A stretch of 64,000 nucleotides of DNA from Collinsella aerofaciens (GCA_030826265.1 JAPJOH010000009.1:7025-71024); one strand, 5' to 3'. Positions 16,865 through 26,588 are shown, counted from the first letter of the stretch. The notes: generated by a model from the letters alone, not told the origin. A program made the numbers and translations.

Positions 16865-16897
16865 ATATGACAAAGGGACTGTCCCTTTGTCATATTC
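16865..16897. repeat. 3'-end palindrome directly after the ABC transporter gene
   Basis: AATATGACAAAGGGA and TCCCTTTGTCATATT are perfect 15-base arms around CTG. It abuts the stop codon of the minus-strand ABC gene. The CTGTCCC core is shared with the palindromes near 35.1, 36.1, 37.7 and 53.6 kb. Confidence 0.8.
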
Positions 16898-18655
16898 CTA
16901 CAGCTGCCAGTCCGCCGCCTCCTTTTGCAGCGCAACCATGCGGGCGAATTCTCCACCTGCCGCCTTGAGCTGCGCCGGGGTGCCCTGTTCGGCAACCACT
17001 CCATTCTTGAGCACAACGATTTTGTCGGCATTTTCCACCGTACGCATACGGTGGGCAATAACGATAACCGTCTTACCTGCAAGCAGACGGGAGAGTGCCT
17101 GTTGCACCACGGTCTCGTTCTCCACATCCAAGCTTGCCGTCGCCTCGTCCAACAGCACGATAGGCGCGTCTTTGAGCAGTGCGCGGGCGATGGAGATGCG
17201 CTGGCGCTCGCCGCCGGAGAGTTTGGAGCCGTTCTCTCCAATCATAGTGTCATAGCCCTGCGGCATGCGGTTCACGAACTCGTCACAGTTGGCGGCACGC
17301 GCGGCTGCAAGCACTTCCTCATCGGTGGCATCACGACGCCCGAGGCGGATGTTTCCCATCACCGTGTCGTCAAAGAGCAGCACGTCTTGGAACACAATGG
17401 CGTAGTCGCGCAGCAGCACCTCGGGATCCACGCCCGCAACATCCACACCGCCCACGGCAACCTTGCCCGCAGTGGCATCCCAAAAGCGCGCGGCCAGGCG
17501 GCTCACCGTAGACTTACCGGAACCCGAAGGACCGACCAGCGCCGTGACCTCGCCTTCCTTGGCGGTAAAGCTCACATCGGTAAGAACTTTCTCGCCGGCG
17601 CGTCCGTCCTCGCCCGCACCATAGCCAAATACCACGTGATCGAACACCACATCGTGGCCCGCAGGCTTAAAGTTCTCGCTGCCCCGCGCCACAGGCTCTT
17701 CCATGATGGAACGCATACGCTTGGCAGACGACTCGGCGGCAAACAGCTCGGACATTAACATTAATGCCTGGTCAAAGGGCGCATAGATACGGCTCACCAT
17801 AAGCAGGAAGGCAAACAACACCAAAAAGTCGACCTGCCCGGAGGCGACCATCGCGGCGCCCGTGACCAGCGTGGTGGCAATGCCCAGACGCAGGATGGCA
17901 AAGGCGGAGTTGACCAAAAGCCCGTTAACGAGCTCGCCCTTGGTGGTCTCGCGCTCCTCGGCATCGATCACGGCGTTGAGTCCCTCAAGATAATGGGCCT
18001 CCTGGTTGGTGGCGCGAATCTCGCGAACGCAGTCGAGCGTCTCTTGAATAGCCTCGGTAACCTTGACCTTCTCGGCGCGCACGCGATCAAACACCGGAGT
18101 CATGGGGCCGCGTGTTAGATACAACACGGCAAAGGCCACGGGAACGCTCCAAAACGCCGCAATCGCCAGCTGCCAGCAAAAGAACAGCGATGCCACGAAG
18201 ACAATGGCGCTTGCGATGATGGCACCCCAAAGCTCTCCCAGCACGTGGCTGTAGGCGTGCTCCATGGCCTGGACGTCGCCCATGATGGTCTCGGTTAAAT
18301 CGGCCAGATCACGACGACCAAAAAACGACAGCGGCAGTTTGCGCAAGCGCTCGGCAATCTCCATACGCTGCTTGCCGCACTCCTCGTAAAAGATGCAGTA
18401 GGTGTAGTAATACTGCTGCCAGTTAGAGGCAAAGAGCATCACGAAAAAGACCAGGAGGCCGCCCACGATCGGCAGGGCATCCGGCAGGTCAGCCCCGCTG
18501 ACGAGATGCTCGACAAAGCCGGCCATAACCAGGAATAAAAAGCCCATGCCGGCCATGGTGATGAGATTGGTGAGCGTGGTCCAGAAAATGCCGCGTTTTA
18601 CGCCGGCGACGCCTTTATCGGATAGGAAATACTTCTTTTGGAATGAGGCGAACAT
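16898..18655 (-). CDS. ABC transporter, fused permease-ATPase (second half-transporter)
   Basis: The 585-residue protein has an N-terminal six-helix exporter-type membrane domain (~20-310) and a C-terminal ATPase: Walker A GPSGSGKSTVSRL, signature KLSGGERQRISIARAL, Walker B VLLDEATASLD and the H-loop IAHRM. Its start follows the stop of the upstream half-transporter without a gap (TAA then ATG), so the two very likely form a heterodimer. Paired exporter-fold genes divergent from an AraC regulator are typical of YbtPQ/IrtAB-type siderophore uptake systems, but the substrate is not proven here. Confidence 0.88.
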   Translation of the reverse strand: MFASFQKKYFLSDKGVAGVKRGIFWTTLTNLITMAGMGFLFLVMAGFVEHLVSGADLPDALPIVGGLLVFFVMLFASNWQQYYYTYCIFYEECGKQRMEIAERLRKLPLSFFGRRDLADLTETIMGDVQAMEHAYSHVLGELWGAIIASAIVFVASLFFCWQLAIAAFWSVPVAFAVLYLTRGPMTPVFDRVRAEKVKVTEAIQETLDCVREIRATNQEAHYLEGLNAVIDAEERETTKGELVNGLLVNSAFAILRLGIATTLVTGAAMVASGQVDFLVLFAFLLMVSRIYAPFDQALMLMSELFAAESSAKRMRSIMEEPVARGSENFKPAGHDVVFDHVVFGYGAGEDGRAGEKVLTDVSFTAKEGEVTALVGPSGSGKSTVSRLAARFWDATAGKVAVGGVDVAGVDPEVLLRDYAIVFQDVLLFDDTVMGNIRLGRRDATDEEVLAAARAANCDEFVNRMPQGYDTMIGENGSKLSGGERQRISIARALLKDAPIVLLDEATASLDVENETVVQQALSRLLAGKTVIVIAHRMRTVENADKIVVLKNGVVAEQGTPAQLKAAGGEFARMVALQKEAADWQL

Positions 18656-20482
18656 TTAGGCCTCGCCTCCCTTCGTGACGGTGGCATCCGCGGTCGCTGC
18701 AGTGATTTTCCAGCTCGCGGCCTGTTCGTACTCGGCCCACATCTTGGCATACAGGCCATTTTGGGACAGCAACTCGGCATGGGTACCCGACTCCTGCACG
18801 CTGCCCTGGTTGAGCACCACGATTTGGTCTGCGCCCACTACAGTCGAGAGTCGGTGCGCGATCATAATGACCGTGCGACCCGCCGCCAGTTTGCTAAAAG
18901 CACGTTGGATGAGCGCCTCGTTCTCGGGATCGGCAAACGCCGTGGCCTCATCGAGCACCACGATAGGCGCGTCTTTAAGGATCGCGCGGGCGAGTGCCAC
19001 GCACTGGACCTCGCCGCCCGAAAGATATGCTCCGCCGGCACCGAGCATGGTATTGATGCCCTGTGGGAGCTTGGCCACAATGTCGTCGCACTGAGCTGCG
19101 GAGAGGGCCGCACGCACTTCGTCGTCAGTGGCCGTAGGCTTGGAGGCGCGCACGTTATCGGCAAGTGTTTGCCGGAACAGCTGGTTGGTCTGGAACACGA
19201 AGGCGACCTGGTCCATAAGCTCGTGCGAATCCATATCGCGAACGTCCACACCGCCTACGAGCACTCGACCCGAGGAAACATCCCAAAAACGCGGGATCAG
19301 GCTTGCGCAGGTTGACTTACCGCCACCAGAGGGACCCACCAGGGCGAGGGTGCTACCAGCGGAAACGCTGAAACTTACATGGCTAACGGCAGGTGCTTCG
19401 GCACCTTCGTACGTAAAGCTCACGTCCTCAAATCGCACGTCGCCGCCGGCAGGGTGCTTGGGTTGTGCGGGCACGGAAAGCTGCTTGGAATCCATGACGC
19501 TTCGAATACGAGCCAACGAATCGGCACTCATCTGAGAGGCCTCGCCCACAAACATGAGCTTGGTCATGGCCGTCGGTACCACGGCCGAAAATATCGCGTA
19601 AAACGTGAAGTTGGTCATAAAATGCGCGAAGTCCGTCTCGCCTGGCGCCAACAGCAACGCCACGGGCAACAGGAATGCCACAAGACCATTGAGCGCGGTA
19701 AGGTTGAGTACCTGCGGACCTCGGCAGAACGTGCCCGCATAGCTTTGTGCCATGTCGGCATATTCGGCGATCGCATCGTGGAAGGCCTTAAAGGAGTAGA
19801 CCGTCTGCTGAAACACCTTGACCACGGGGATGCCTCGTACGTATTCGGTGCCGGTCTTGTTCATCTTGACCAGCGCTCCCATGTAGGCCTTCATGAACTC
19901 GGCGCCTTTGCCGCTCATCATGGTGGCCATGGCGCCAAACGAAATGGCCACCGAGATGAGGCATGCCGCGCCCAAGCGCCAATCGAGGGCGAAAAGCAGC
20001 ACGAGCAAGCCCACGACCATGGCGACGGCGCCTGCGATATCGGGCAGCATGTGTGCGAGCAAAGTCTCGGTGGAGGCGGCACACCCGTCTACAATGCGGC
20101 GCAGCTCGCCGGTGGCATGCGTGTCGAAGTAGCCGAGCGGCAACTTAAGCAGGTGCTCGCTCGTAGCCTTACGGATATTGGACGCGCAGCGAAACGCGGA
20201 CAGATGCGTGCACATGAGCCCCACGAAATAAGTTACGATGCTTGCCAGCGCAAACCCCACGGCCCACCAGCCATACATCGCGATGTCGCAGGCTTCGCTC
20301 CAGTTAGGTGCCACGGCGATCAGGTCGCGAGCGACAAGCCAAATGCACACGTACGGGCCAAAGCTCAGCAGCTGCGAGAGCGCCGAGAGCGCCATGCCCA
20401 AATACGTTAGGAATTTACGGTCACCGGCATACGCGAGCAACTCGCCGATGCCTCCACCTTCCCTTTTTGATCCCTTTGCCAT
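18656..20482 (-). CDS. ABC transporter, fused permease-ATPase (first half-transporter)
   Basis: From ATG 20482, behind GAAAGGA, the protein is 608 residues. The earlier in-frame start lacks a ribosome site. It has a six-helix membrane domain, Walker A GPSGGGKSTCASL, the unusual signature YLSGGEVQCVALARA (V in place of R after GGE) and Walker B VVLDEATAFADPENE, in which the usual TASLD is altered. Degenerate motifs in one partner are common in heterodimeric exporters. It is the first gene of a two-gene operon divergent from an AraC regulator, which probably controls it. Confidence 0.88.
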   Translation of the reverse strand: MAKGSKREGGGIGELLAYAGDRKFLTYLGMALSALSQLLSFGPYVCIWLVARDLIAVAPNWSEACDIAMYGWWAVGFALASIVTYFVGLMCTHLSAFRCASNIRKATSEHLLKLPLGYFDTHATGELRRIVDGCAASTETLLAHMLPDIAGAVAMVVGLLVLLFALDWRLGAACLISVAISFGAMATMMSGKGAEFMKAYMGALVKMNKTGTEYVRGIPVVKVFQQTVYSFKAFHDAIAEYADMAQSYAGTFCRGPQVLNLTALNGLVAFLLPVALLLAPGETDFAHFMTNFTFYAIFSAVVPTAMTKLMFVGEASQMSADSLARIRSVMDSKQLSVPAQPKHPAGGDVRFEDVSFTYEGAEAPAVSHVSFSVSAGSTLALVGPSGGGKSTCASLIPRFWDVSSGRVLVGGVDVRDMDSHELMDQVAFVFQTNQLFRQTLADNVRASKPTATDDEVRAALSAAQCDDIVAKLPQGINTMLGAGGAYLSGGEVQCVALARAILKDAPIVVLDEATAFADPENEALIQRAFSKLAAGRTVIMIAHRLSTVVGADQIVVLNQGSVQESGTHAELLSQNGLYAKMWAEYEQAASWKITAATADATVTKGGEA

Positions 20483-20596
20483 GAGATTCCTTTCTAACGG
20501 CTTGAGAGTTAACCGTAATGAACTTATCATTGATGTGTTAGCCATGGCTCACAATCAAGCCAGGCGTGGACGTTTCTGCAAAGGAAAGGAACGCTT

Positions 20597-21601
20597 TTGC
20601 AAATACGGCGGGCAGCGACCGACATAACCGAGCTCTACGCACCACAGTTTGAGCAGTTTGGCCTGGAGCTTTCCGGCAAGGGCGCTGTCTTTACCGGCGA
20701 GGTGGCAAACGATCGGGCGCACGGACGCGCATGGATCATGCCCCTCTCCCCTGCCTGCATCGTCATGGAGCATTTCATCACCCCGACGCACGATATGCAC
20801 CTGGCCGAATACACACCCGAGCCATATGCCTGCGTGAGCGAGGTCAGCGCGCCCACACTTACATGCATGCCCGAGGCTGGCATAACGCCCGCGAACCTCA
20901 AACCATTGCATGGACCGTGGCCAAACAATGCCGTTTGCAGCTTTATCCAAGATAACTGTGGCGAGGAATTAAGCCCGCTGTTTGCGGGGGAGCTCTATCA
21001 CTCGCGCTCGGTGCTCTTTTTGCCTGGATATTTTGACGAACTGGAGCACCGCTATCCCACCGAGTTCGCGGGAATCTTTGAGGCGTTTGCCGAGCCATGG
21101 CACGAGGAAGCGACGTCTGCCATCTGCCACACGCTGCGCCGGATTAACGAGGACCGCGCCCGCACCGTAGGCGGACACGTCTATATGCAGGGCATCGTGG
21201 AGACCATGGTCGCGGAGCTCGCCTGTTCGCGCGCGGCCCACAAGCAGGCGCGGCAGGCGGCAGACACACGCGTCAGCATAACCATTGCCGAAGAAGCAAC
21301 GGCAATGATTGAGCGCGCGCTCGACAAAGGCAGACGTGTGGGTATCAACGAGGTGGCCGAGAGGCTCTACACAAGCCGCTCCAAACTATGCGCCACCTTT
21401 AAGGCCCAAACAGGCGAGTCGATGGGCGCCTACATTCGCAGACGCCGTATGGAGCGAGCACAGGACCTTTTGGCCGATAGCGGGCTCACGATAGCGCAGG
21501 TAGCAGAGCGGCTCGACTACCCTCAGCAAGCCGCCTTCGCCCAAGCCTTCAAACAATACACCGGCACCACCCCCACCACCTGGCGCTCCCAACATATATA
21601 A
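20597..21601 (+). CDS. AraC family transcriptional regulator
   Basis: The 334-residue protein starts at TTG 20597 with AAAGGA eight bases upstream. The C-terminal ~100 residues form two helix-turn-helix motifs: VGINEVAERLYTSRSKLCATFKAQTG and LTIAQVAERLDYPQQAAFAQAFKQYTGTTPTTWR. The N-terminal ~220 residues are an unidentified sensing domain, as in YbtA/PchR-like regulators. It is divergent from the ABC half-transporters with only ~115 bases between start codons, so it most likely activates that operon in response to the transported ligand. Confidence 0.88.
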   Translation: MQIRRAATDITELYAPQFEQFGLELSGKGAVFTGEVANDRAHGRAWIMPLSPACIVMEHFITPTHDMHLAEYTPEPYACVSEVSAPTLTCMPEAGITPANLKPLHGPWPNNAVCSFIQDNCGEELSPLFAGELYHSRSVLFLPGYFDELEHRYPTEFAGIFEAFAEPWHEEATSAICHTLRRINEDRARTVGGHVYMQGIVETMVAELACSRAAHKQARQAADTRVSITIAEEATAMIERALDKGRRVGINEVAERLYTSRSKLCATFKAQTGESMGAYIRRRRMERAQDLLADSGLTIAQVAERLDYPQQAAFAQAFKQYTGTTPTTWRSQHI

Positions 21602-21603
21602 AG

Positions 21604-21630
21604 AATGAGGGCGCCATCGGCGCCCTCATT
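21604..21630 (+). terminator. hairpin terminator after the AraC gene
   Basis: AATGAGGGCGCC and GGCGCCCTCATT form a perfect 12-bp stem with a 3-base loop, starting 3 bases after the stop. The following sequence CACTCTATTCC is only weakly T-rich. Confidence 0.6.
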
Positions 21631-21678
21631 CACTCTATTCCATTCAGCCCGCCTGACCCGAACGGCAGAGTCGTTGCA

Positions 21679-21819
21679 GAACCCGGGAGCCCCGGCAGGG
21701 CGGGTGCTTGCTCAAAATGAGTTCCGCACGCAAAGAAGGCCACTTAATGTGGCCTTCTTCTTGCGCAGGACTGTTTGAAATTTTGAGGAAGCACCCGCCC
21801 TGCCGGGGCTCCCGGGTTC
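21679..21819 (-). other. structured 3'-end palindrome, copy 2
   Basis: Perfect 31-base arms (21679-21709 and 21789-21819) enclose a second helix (CTCAAAAT/ATTTTGAG) and an inner hairpin on CACTTAATGTG (21741-21751). GAGTTCCGCACG (21719-21730) and AGGACTGT (21767-21774) are the complements of blocks in copy 1 at 1524-1657, at the same distances of 21 and 23 bases. Read on the gatB strand it begins 4 bases after the gatB stop, matching the placement of copy 1 after its gene. Confidence 0.8.
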
Positions 21820-21823
21820 CCGT

Positions 21824-23500
21824 TTACGAGAGCGACGTTCTCAGCAACTCGTTGAAGAGCTTAGGGTTGCCCTTGCCGCGGCTCGCCTTCATGCACTGAC
21901 CCACCAAAAAGCCGATGACCTTCTGGTTGCCGTCACGATACTGCTGCGCCTGATCGGCACAGTTTGCCAGCACCTCGTCCACGATCGGCTGCAGCGCGCC
22001 AGCGTCACTCACCTGACGCATGCCGCGCTCGTCGACGATCTTGTTGGGATCGTCACCGGTCTGAGCCATGGCCTCAAAGACCTCGTGCGCCTGGTTGGAG
22101 CTGATGGCATCGGTCGCCAGCAGCTTGGCAAGCGCCGCCACCTGAGCTGGCGCGATGCCGGACTCGGCGAGCGACACGCCTGCGCCCTTAAGGTAGGCGA
22201 TCATCTCGTTGACCAGCAGGTTTGCGACCGTCTGGGCCTCCTTGCCGGCCATACCGGCAGCGGCGGCCTCAAAGAAGTCGGCAAACTCGGGGTCGCCCGC
22301 GATCTGCTCGGCGTCGGCCGCCTTAATGCCAAAGTCGGCCTCAAAACGGGCGCACTTGGCATCGGGCAGCTCGGGGATCTCGCCGCGGCAGCGGTCGATG
22401 AACTCGTCGTCCAGATCGAACGGCGCCAGGTCGGGATCGGGGAACAGGCGGTAGTCGTCGGCCGTCTCCTTCACACGCATAACCACGGTGCGCTTGCGGC
22501 TGGGCTCCCAGTGGCGGGTCTCCTGATAGATGATGCCGCCCTCCTCGAGCACCTCGGCTTGACGGCAGATCTCGTAGGCAAGGCCATCGTGCAGGCTCTT
22601 GAACGAGTTGAGGTTCTTGAGCTCGGTCTTGGTGCCCAGCTTGGTCTCGCCGCGGCGGCGCAGCGACACGTTACCGTCGCAGCGCATGGAACCCTTCTCC
22701 ATGGAGCAGTCCGAAATGCCCAGCGTCACAAAGATGCGACGGAGCTTCTCCATAAACAGGCGAGCCTCCTCGGGCGTGCGCAGGTCGGGCTCAGTCACGA
22801 GCTCAATCAAAGGCGTGCCGCAGCGGTTGTAGTCGACGAGCGACTCGGCAGCAGCGGTAATGCGGCCCTCGGCACCGCCCACGTGCACCATCTTGGCGGC
22901 ATCCTCCTCCATGTGGATACGCAGGATGCGGATGGGCACCGTGTAGGAACCGTCCTCGCGGCGCTCGGGCATCTGCAGGTTGGACGCGTCGTAGCTGGCC
23001 AGGTGGCCGGCGCGCTGGTTGCCCTCGCGCATGGTCGACGTCATGGACGTGGACAGGCCCTCGGCGTTGGCCGAAGCGCTCGCCAGACTCTGGGCCTCGG
23101 CCTCGCCAAACGCGCAGTCGGGGCGCTCGGCGGCACCGCGACCGGTCACGTCCAGGTCCAGGTGACCGTACATGGCAAAGGCAACCGGACCCTGCGTGGT
23201 CTGGAAGTTCTTGGCCATATCGGGATAGAAGTAGTGCTTGCGGTAGAACATCGAGTGGCGCTGAATCTCGCAGTTGGTGGCGAGACCGGCCTTGACGATA
23301 CTCTCGATGGCGCGCTTGTTGGGCACCGGCAGGGCGCCGGGCAGACCCAGGCACACCGGGCACACGTTGGCGTTGGGCTCGTCATCGTGGCTGAGCTTGC
23401 AGTTGCAGAACATCTTAGTATCGAGTGCGGTGAGCTCGGTATGAATCTCCAGGCCGATCACGGCCTCCCAATCCTGCAGGACCTCGGAAAGCTCCTTCAT
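21824..23500 (-). CDS. gatB: aspartyl/glutamyl-tRNA amidotransferase subunit B
   Basis: The 558-residue product is full-length GatB, the kinase/tRNA-binding subunit that activates Glu-tRNA(Gln) and Asp-tRNA(Asn) before amidation. WEAVIGLEIHTEL at the N-terminus, CPVCLGLPGALPVPN, DYNRCGTPLIELVTEPD and SMEKGSMRCDGNVSLR are typical. Cysteines of the zinc site (FCNC, CPVC) are visible. The C-terminal YqeY-like region ends GQCMKASRGKGNPKLFNELL. Its start overlaps the gatA stop by one base (TAATG), in a gatC-gatA-gatB operon. Confidence 0.97.
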   Translation of the reverse strand: MKELSEVLQDWEAVIGLEIHTELTALDTKMFCNCKLSHDDEPNANVCPVCLGLPGALPVPNKRAIESIVKAGLATNCEIQRHSMFYRKHYFYPDMAKNFQTTQGPVAFAMYGHLDLDVTGRGAAERPDCAFGEAEAQSLASASANAEGLSTSMTSTMREGNQRAGHLASYDASNLQMPERREDGSYTVPIRILRIHMEEDAAKMVHVGGAEGRITAAAESLVDYNRCGTPLIELVTEPDLRTPEEARLFMEKLRRIFVTLGISDCSMEKGSMRCDGNVSLRRRGETKLGTKTELKNLNSFKSLHDGLAYEICRQAEVLEEGGIIYQETRHWEPSRKRTVVMRVKETADDYRLFPDPDLAPFDLDDEFIDRCRGEIPELPDAKCARFEADFGIKAADAEQIAGDPEFADFFEAAAAGMAGKEAQTVANLLVNEMIAYLKGAGVSLAESGIAPAQVAALAKLLATDAISSNQAHEVFEAMAQTGDDPNKIVDERGMRQVSDAGALQPIVDEVLANCADQAQQYRDGNQKVIGFLVGQCMKASRGKGNPKLFNELLRTSLS

Positions 23501-25014
23501 TACAGCTCGCCTCCCTTCCCGGCAAAATCGGGCGCGACGGAAAGCGCAGGCGCACCCGTGGCGGCATCGGCAAAGCCGCGCTCCAGGGCGCGGGCAAACA
23601 TGAGCAGCTGACGGTCCTTAAAGGCCGGACCCACCAGCTGGGCAGAAACAGGCAGCTGAGTATCCTCGCCCAGGCCCAGCGGCACCGAGATACCGCCGTT
23701 GCCGCAAATGTTGAGCGAGATGGTGTACAGGTCGGAGAGGTACATCTGCGTGGGGTCGCTGATCTCGCCAAACTTAAAGGCCGTGCGCGGCGAGGCGGGC
23801 ATAAGGATGGTGTCCACCTTGGCATACGCGGCGTCGTAGTCCTGCGTGATGAGCGTGCGGGCCTTTTGCGCAGCGTAGTAGTACTTGTCGTACACGCCCG
23901 AGCTCAGCAGGTAGGCGCCGAGCATCTGACGGCGCTTGGCCTCGGCGCCAAAGCCGTGGGCGCGCGAGAGCGAGCTTTGGTCGGACAGGTTGGCGCAGCC
24001 CTCCTCCTGATAGCCATAGCGAATGCCGTCGAAGCGGGCCAGGTTGGAGAACGCCTCGGCCGGGCCGATGACGTAGTAGGCGGCGATGGCGGCGTCCAGG
24101 TGCGGCAGGTCGACCTCGACCAGCTCGGCGCCCTGGTTCTGCAGCTCCTGGGCGGCGCGCTGAACAGCGGCCTTGACCTCGGGCGTCAGGCCCTCGGCCT
24201 CCATAAACGCGGGGATAATGCCCACGCGCTTGCCCTCGATGCTGTCGTTGAGGTGCTCGGTAAAGTCGACGGCGCAATCCTGGCTGGTGCAGTCGTACGG
24301 ATCGTGGCCCGCGCCGGTAAGCGCGTTCATGGCCAGCGCGACATCCTCGACCGTGCGGCCGAAGGGGCCAACCTGGTCGAGCGACGAGCCAAAGGCAACC
24401 ACGCCGTAACGGCTCACGGCGCCGTACGTGGGCTTAAAGCCCACCACGCCGCACAGCGACGCCGGCTGGCGAATGGAGCCGCCGGTGTCCGAGCCCAGCG
24501 AGAGCGCGACCTCGCCCGCGGCGACGGCGGCAGCAGAGCCGCCCGAAGAGCCGCCGGGCACGCGCTCGGTATCCCAGGGGTTGTTGGTACGGTGGAACGC
24601 CGAGCTCTCGGTGGAGCTGCCAAAGGCAAACTCGTCCATGTTGGCCTTGCCCATGGGCAGGCAGCCGGCATCGAGCATGCGCCGGACGCAGGTGGCGGTG
24701 TAGACGCTCTGGTAGTTCTCGAGCATGCGGGAAGCGCAGGTAGTGCGCGTGCCCACGAGGTTCATGTTGTCCTTGATGGCCAGCGGCACGCCCGCGAGCG
24801 GGGGCAGCGGCTTGCCTGCTGCACGGTCGGCATCCACGCGCGCAGCGGCCTCGAGCGCAAGCTCGGGCGCCACCTGCAGGAATGCCTGGACCCCGCCCTC
24901 GCGCGCCTCGATGGCGGCAAAGGAGGCCTGGGCCACCTCGGTAGCGGTAAAGTCGCCGGCAGCAACGCCCGCGGCGATCTGGGCAGCGGTAAGGGAATCG
25001 AAGCTCTGCGCCAT
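23500..25014 (-). CDS. gatA: aspartyl/glutamyl-tRNA amidotransferase subunit A
   Basis: The 504-residue protein is an amidase-signature enzyme that releases ammonia from glutamine for GatB. The catalytic Lys is in GVPLAIKDNMN (~80), and the signature region PGGSSGGSAAAVAAGEVALSLGSDTGGSIRQPASLCG (~152-188) carries the two catalytic serines. GatA overlaps gatC and gatB by one base at each end, giving tight translational coupling. Presence of GatCAB implies that Gln-tRNA and/or Asn-tRNA is made by the indirect route. Confidence 0.97.
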   Translation of the reverse strand: MAQSFDSLTAAQIAAGVAAGDFTATEVAQASFAAIEAREGGVQAFLQVAPELALEAAARVDADRAAGKPLPPLAGVPLAIKDNMNLVGTRTTCASRMLENYQSVYTATCVRRMLDAGCLPMGKANMDEFAFGSSTESSAFHRTNNPWDTERVPGGSSGGSAAAVAAGEVALSLGSDTGGSIRQPASLCGVVGFKPTYGAVSRYGVVAFGSSLDQVGPFGRTVEDVALAMNALTGAGHDPYDCTSQDCAVDFTEHLNDSIEGKRVGIIPAFMEAEGLTPEVKAAVQRAAQELQNQGAELVEVDLPHLDAAIAAYYVIGPAEAFSNLARFDGIRYGYQEEGCANLSDQSSLSRAHGFGAEAKRRQMLGAYLLSSGVYDKYYYAAQKARTLITQDYDAAYAKVDTILMPASPRTAFKFGEISDPTQMYLSDLYTISLNICGNGGISVPLGLGEDTQLPVSAQLVGPAFKDRQLLMFARALERGFADAATGAPALSVAPDFAGKGGEL

Positions 25015-25325
25015 TACTCGCTCTCCCCCTCTCCCAAAATGGACGGCACGCGGAAGTAGCGGTCGCGCGCGCTGCCGGCGTTTTCGAGCGCGACGTCGAG
25101 CGGCAAATCACGCTCGGGCTCGCGCAGGTCATCGCCCATCACGTTGGACAGGCTTCCGATAGGATGGAACGTGGGCTCCACGTCGGGCAAGTCATATTGC
25201 AAGACGGGCTCGAGCATCTGGACGGCGTCGTTCATGTAGGACGTCATCTGGGTGAGCTCGTCATCGGTCAGTGCGATCTTTGCGTACTCGGCGATACCGC
25301 GCACGTCTTTCTCGCTGAGTGCCAT
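25014..25325 (-). CDS. gatC: aspartyl/glutamyl-tRNA amidotransferase subunit C
   Basis: From ATG 25325, with AAGGGAG just upstream, the protein has 103 residues, a normal GatC length. LSEKDVRGIAEYAKIALTDDEL, the central DAVQMLEPVLQYDL and the C-terminal ARDRYFRVPSIL match the family. It wraps around GatA and stabilises the complex. An in-frame ATG at 25343 precedes the ribosome site and is rejected. It is the first gene of the gatCAB operon. Confidence 0.95.
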   Translation of the reverse strand: MALSEKDVRGIAEYAKIALTDDELTQMTSYMNDAVQMLEPVLQYDLPDVEPTFHPIGSLSNVMGDDLREPERDLPLDVALENAGSARDRYFRVPSILGEGESE

Positions 25326-25530
25326 AGGCGCTCCCTTCCGCATAACAGATAAACCGCTCTAGTATACAAGGCAACGCCGCTTGGAGCAGGTGCTTTACCC
25401 AAATGCAGCGAAAACGTAACGAGGGCGGCGGTTGGCAGGCGGCGGGGCGGCGGTCCTGCAGCGAAACCGCACTGTCCATAGCGAAAACCGTCCCGCCCAC
25501 TACGAAGACCGTCGCGTCCGCAACGAAAAG

Positions 25531-25587
25531 CATCACAACATTCGACGCTTTTCGTCAAAATCGAGATTTTCATCGAATGTTGTGATG
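25531..25587. repeat. CATCACAACATTCGA palindromic repeat, copy A1
   Basis: CATCACAACATTCGA (25531-25545) and its complement (25573-25587) enclose a partly self-complementary AAAATCGAGATTTT centre. It lies 62 bases after the sortase stop on the minus strand. The same family occurs at 36149, 40257 and 41499. A degenerate member of the CCACCACAAAGG family follows at 25604-25635. The rest of 25326-25649 holds no gene. Confidence 0.85.
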
Positions 25588-25649
25588 GTTTGGAAGCCCC
25601 GACTCCCACAAAGGCGCCTGTCCCCATTGAGGTGGTTCTGGAGAATGTC

Positions 25650-26588
25650 TTATGCCGAGGCCTTGGCCTTGCGGCGCTTGCGGACCGCGTGGATCACGAT
25701 GTCCAGCAGCAACAGCACAATGGCTACGACCACGATGAGCATGGCAAACTCGCGCTTGCCCCAGTGGCGGCCGGCCAGCGACTTTTGCTTGTCGACGTCC
25801 TTCTTGTTGTACTTGGTGCGCACGCAATGCACCAGCAGACGGTGGTCGTTCACACCGTAGGGCGTGCAGGTGACGAGCGTCACCTTGTCGGCGCCGGGCT
25901 CGATGGTCAGCGACTCCATCTCCTCGGGCAGCACCACCTCGGAGTCCACCATCTTGTAGGCGAGCGTCTTGTTCATGGTGTGCAGCAGCACCAGGTCGCC
26001 GGGCTCCAGCGAATGGATGTCGTCGAACATGCTCAAGTTGCGCATGCCCGAGTGCGCGGTGAGCACGCAATGTGTCGAGGTGCCGCCCACCGGCAGGCTC
26101 GTGCCCTCCAGGTGGCCGACGCCTGCCATAAGGACCTCCTCGCTCGTGCCGTGGTAGATAGGCATGCTCACGTCGATGGAGGGGATCTCAACCCAGCTCA
26201 TCATGGGGTCGCGGTCAAAGATGAGCTGCTGGGCGTAGGGCTCGATCTGGTCGGCGGGGAGCTCGGTGGCCTCGCCCGCCAGCTGCTCGTTAAAGGAGCG
26301 CGCCTGGAGCAGGATGCGCTCGCGCTCCTCGGCAGACAGCGCGTCCACGGTGCTGGACACCGTGCTAATCTGGTTGAACACGCCCGAGGCCTCGAGCCGG
26401 TCCAGGATCCACGGCCAGGTCATAAGGCCCACGCCAATAAGGATGATGATGATGGTGATGAGCCGGTCGGCCCAGCGCGGCAGCCGCTTGCGACGGCGCT
26501 TGGGCTTTGGTTGAGGTTTGGGTTGAGGGCTTGAGCCACCGTTGGCCGCGGTGTTATTGCTCTTCATATGTTTGGCGCCCTGCACCAT
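25650..26588 (-). CDS. class C sortase (pilus polymerising)
   Basis: The 312-residue protein has a cytoplasmic proline/lysine-rich N-terminus, a first membrane helix (~38-58), the sortase core, and a second C-terminal membrane helix with a basic tail, the class C arrangement. The catalytic His is in LTAHSGM, the Cys in TLVTCTPYGVNDHRLLV with the downstream Arg. RDPMMSWVE upstream of the core may be the lid. It should link the pilins encoded upstream through their LPxTG-type signals. It is separated from the major pilin by a terminator and a tandem duplication, so it probably has its own promoter. Confidence 0.93.
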   Translation of the reverse strand: MVQGAKHMKSNNTAANGGSSPQPKPQPKPKRRRKRLPRWADRLITIIIILIGVGLMTWPWILDRLEASGVFNQISTVSSTVDALSAEERERILLQARSFNEQLAGEATELPADQIEPYAQQLIFDRDPMMSWVEIPSIDVSMPIYHGTSEEVLMAGVGHLEGTSLPVGGTSTHCVLTAHSGMRNLSMFDDIHSLEPGDLVLLHTMNKTLAYKMVDSEVVLPEEMESLTIEPGADKVTLVTCTPYGVNDHRLLVHCVRTKYNKKDVDKQKSLAGRHWGKREFAMLIVVVAIVLLLLDIVIHAVRKRRKAKASA

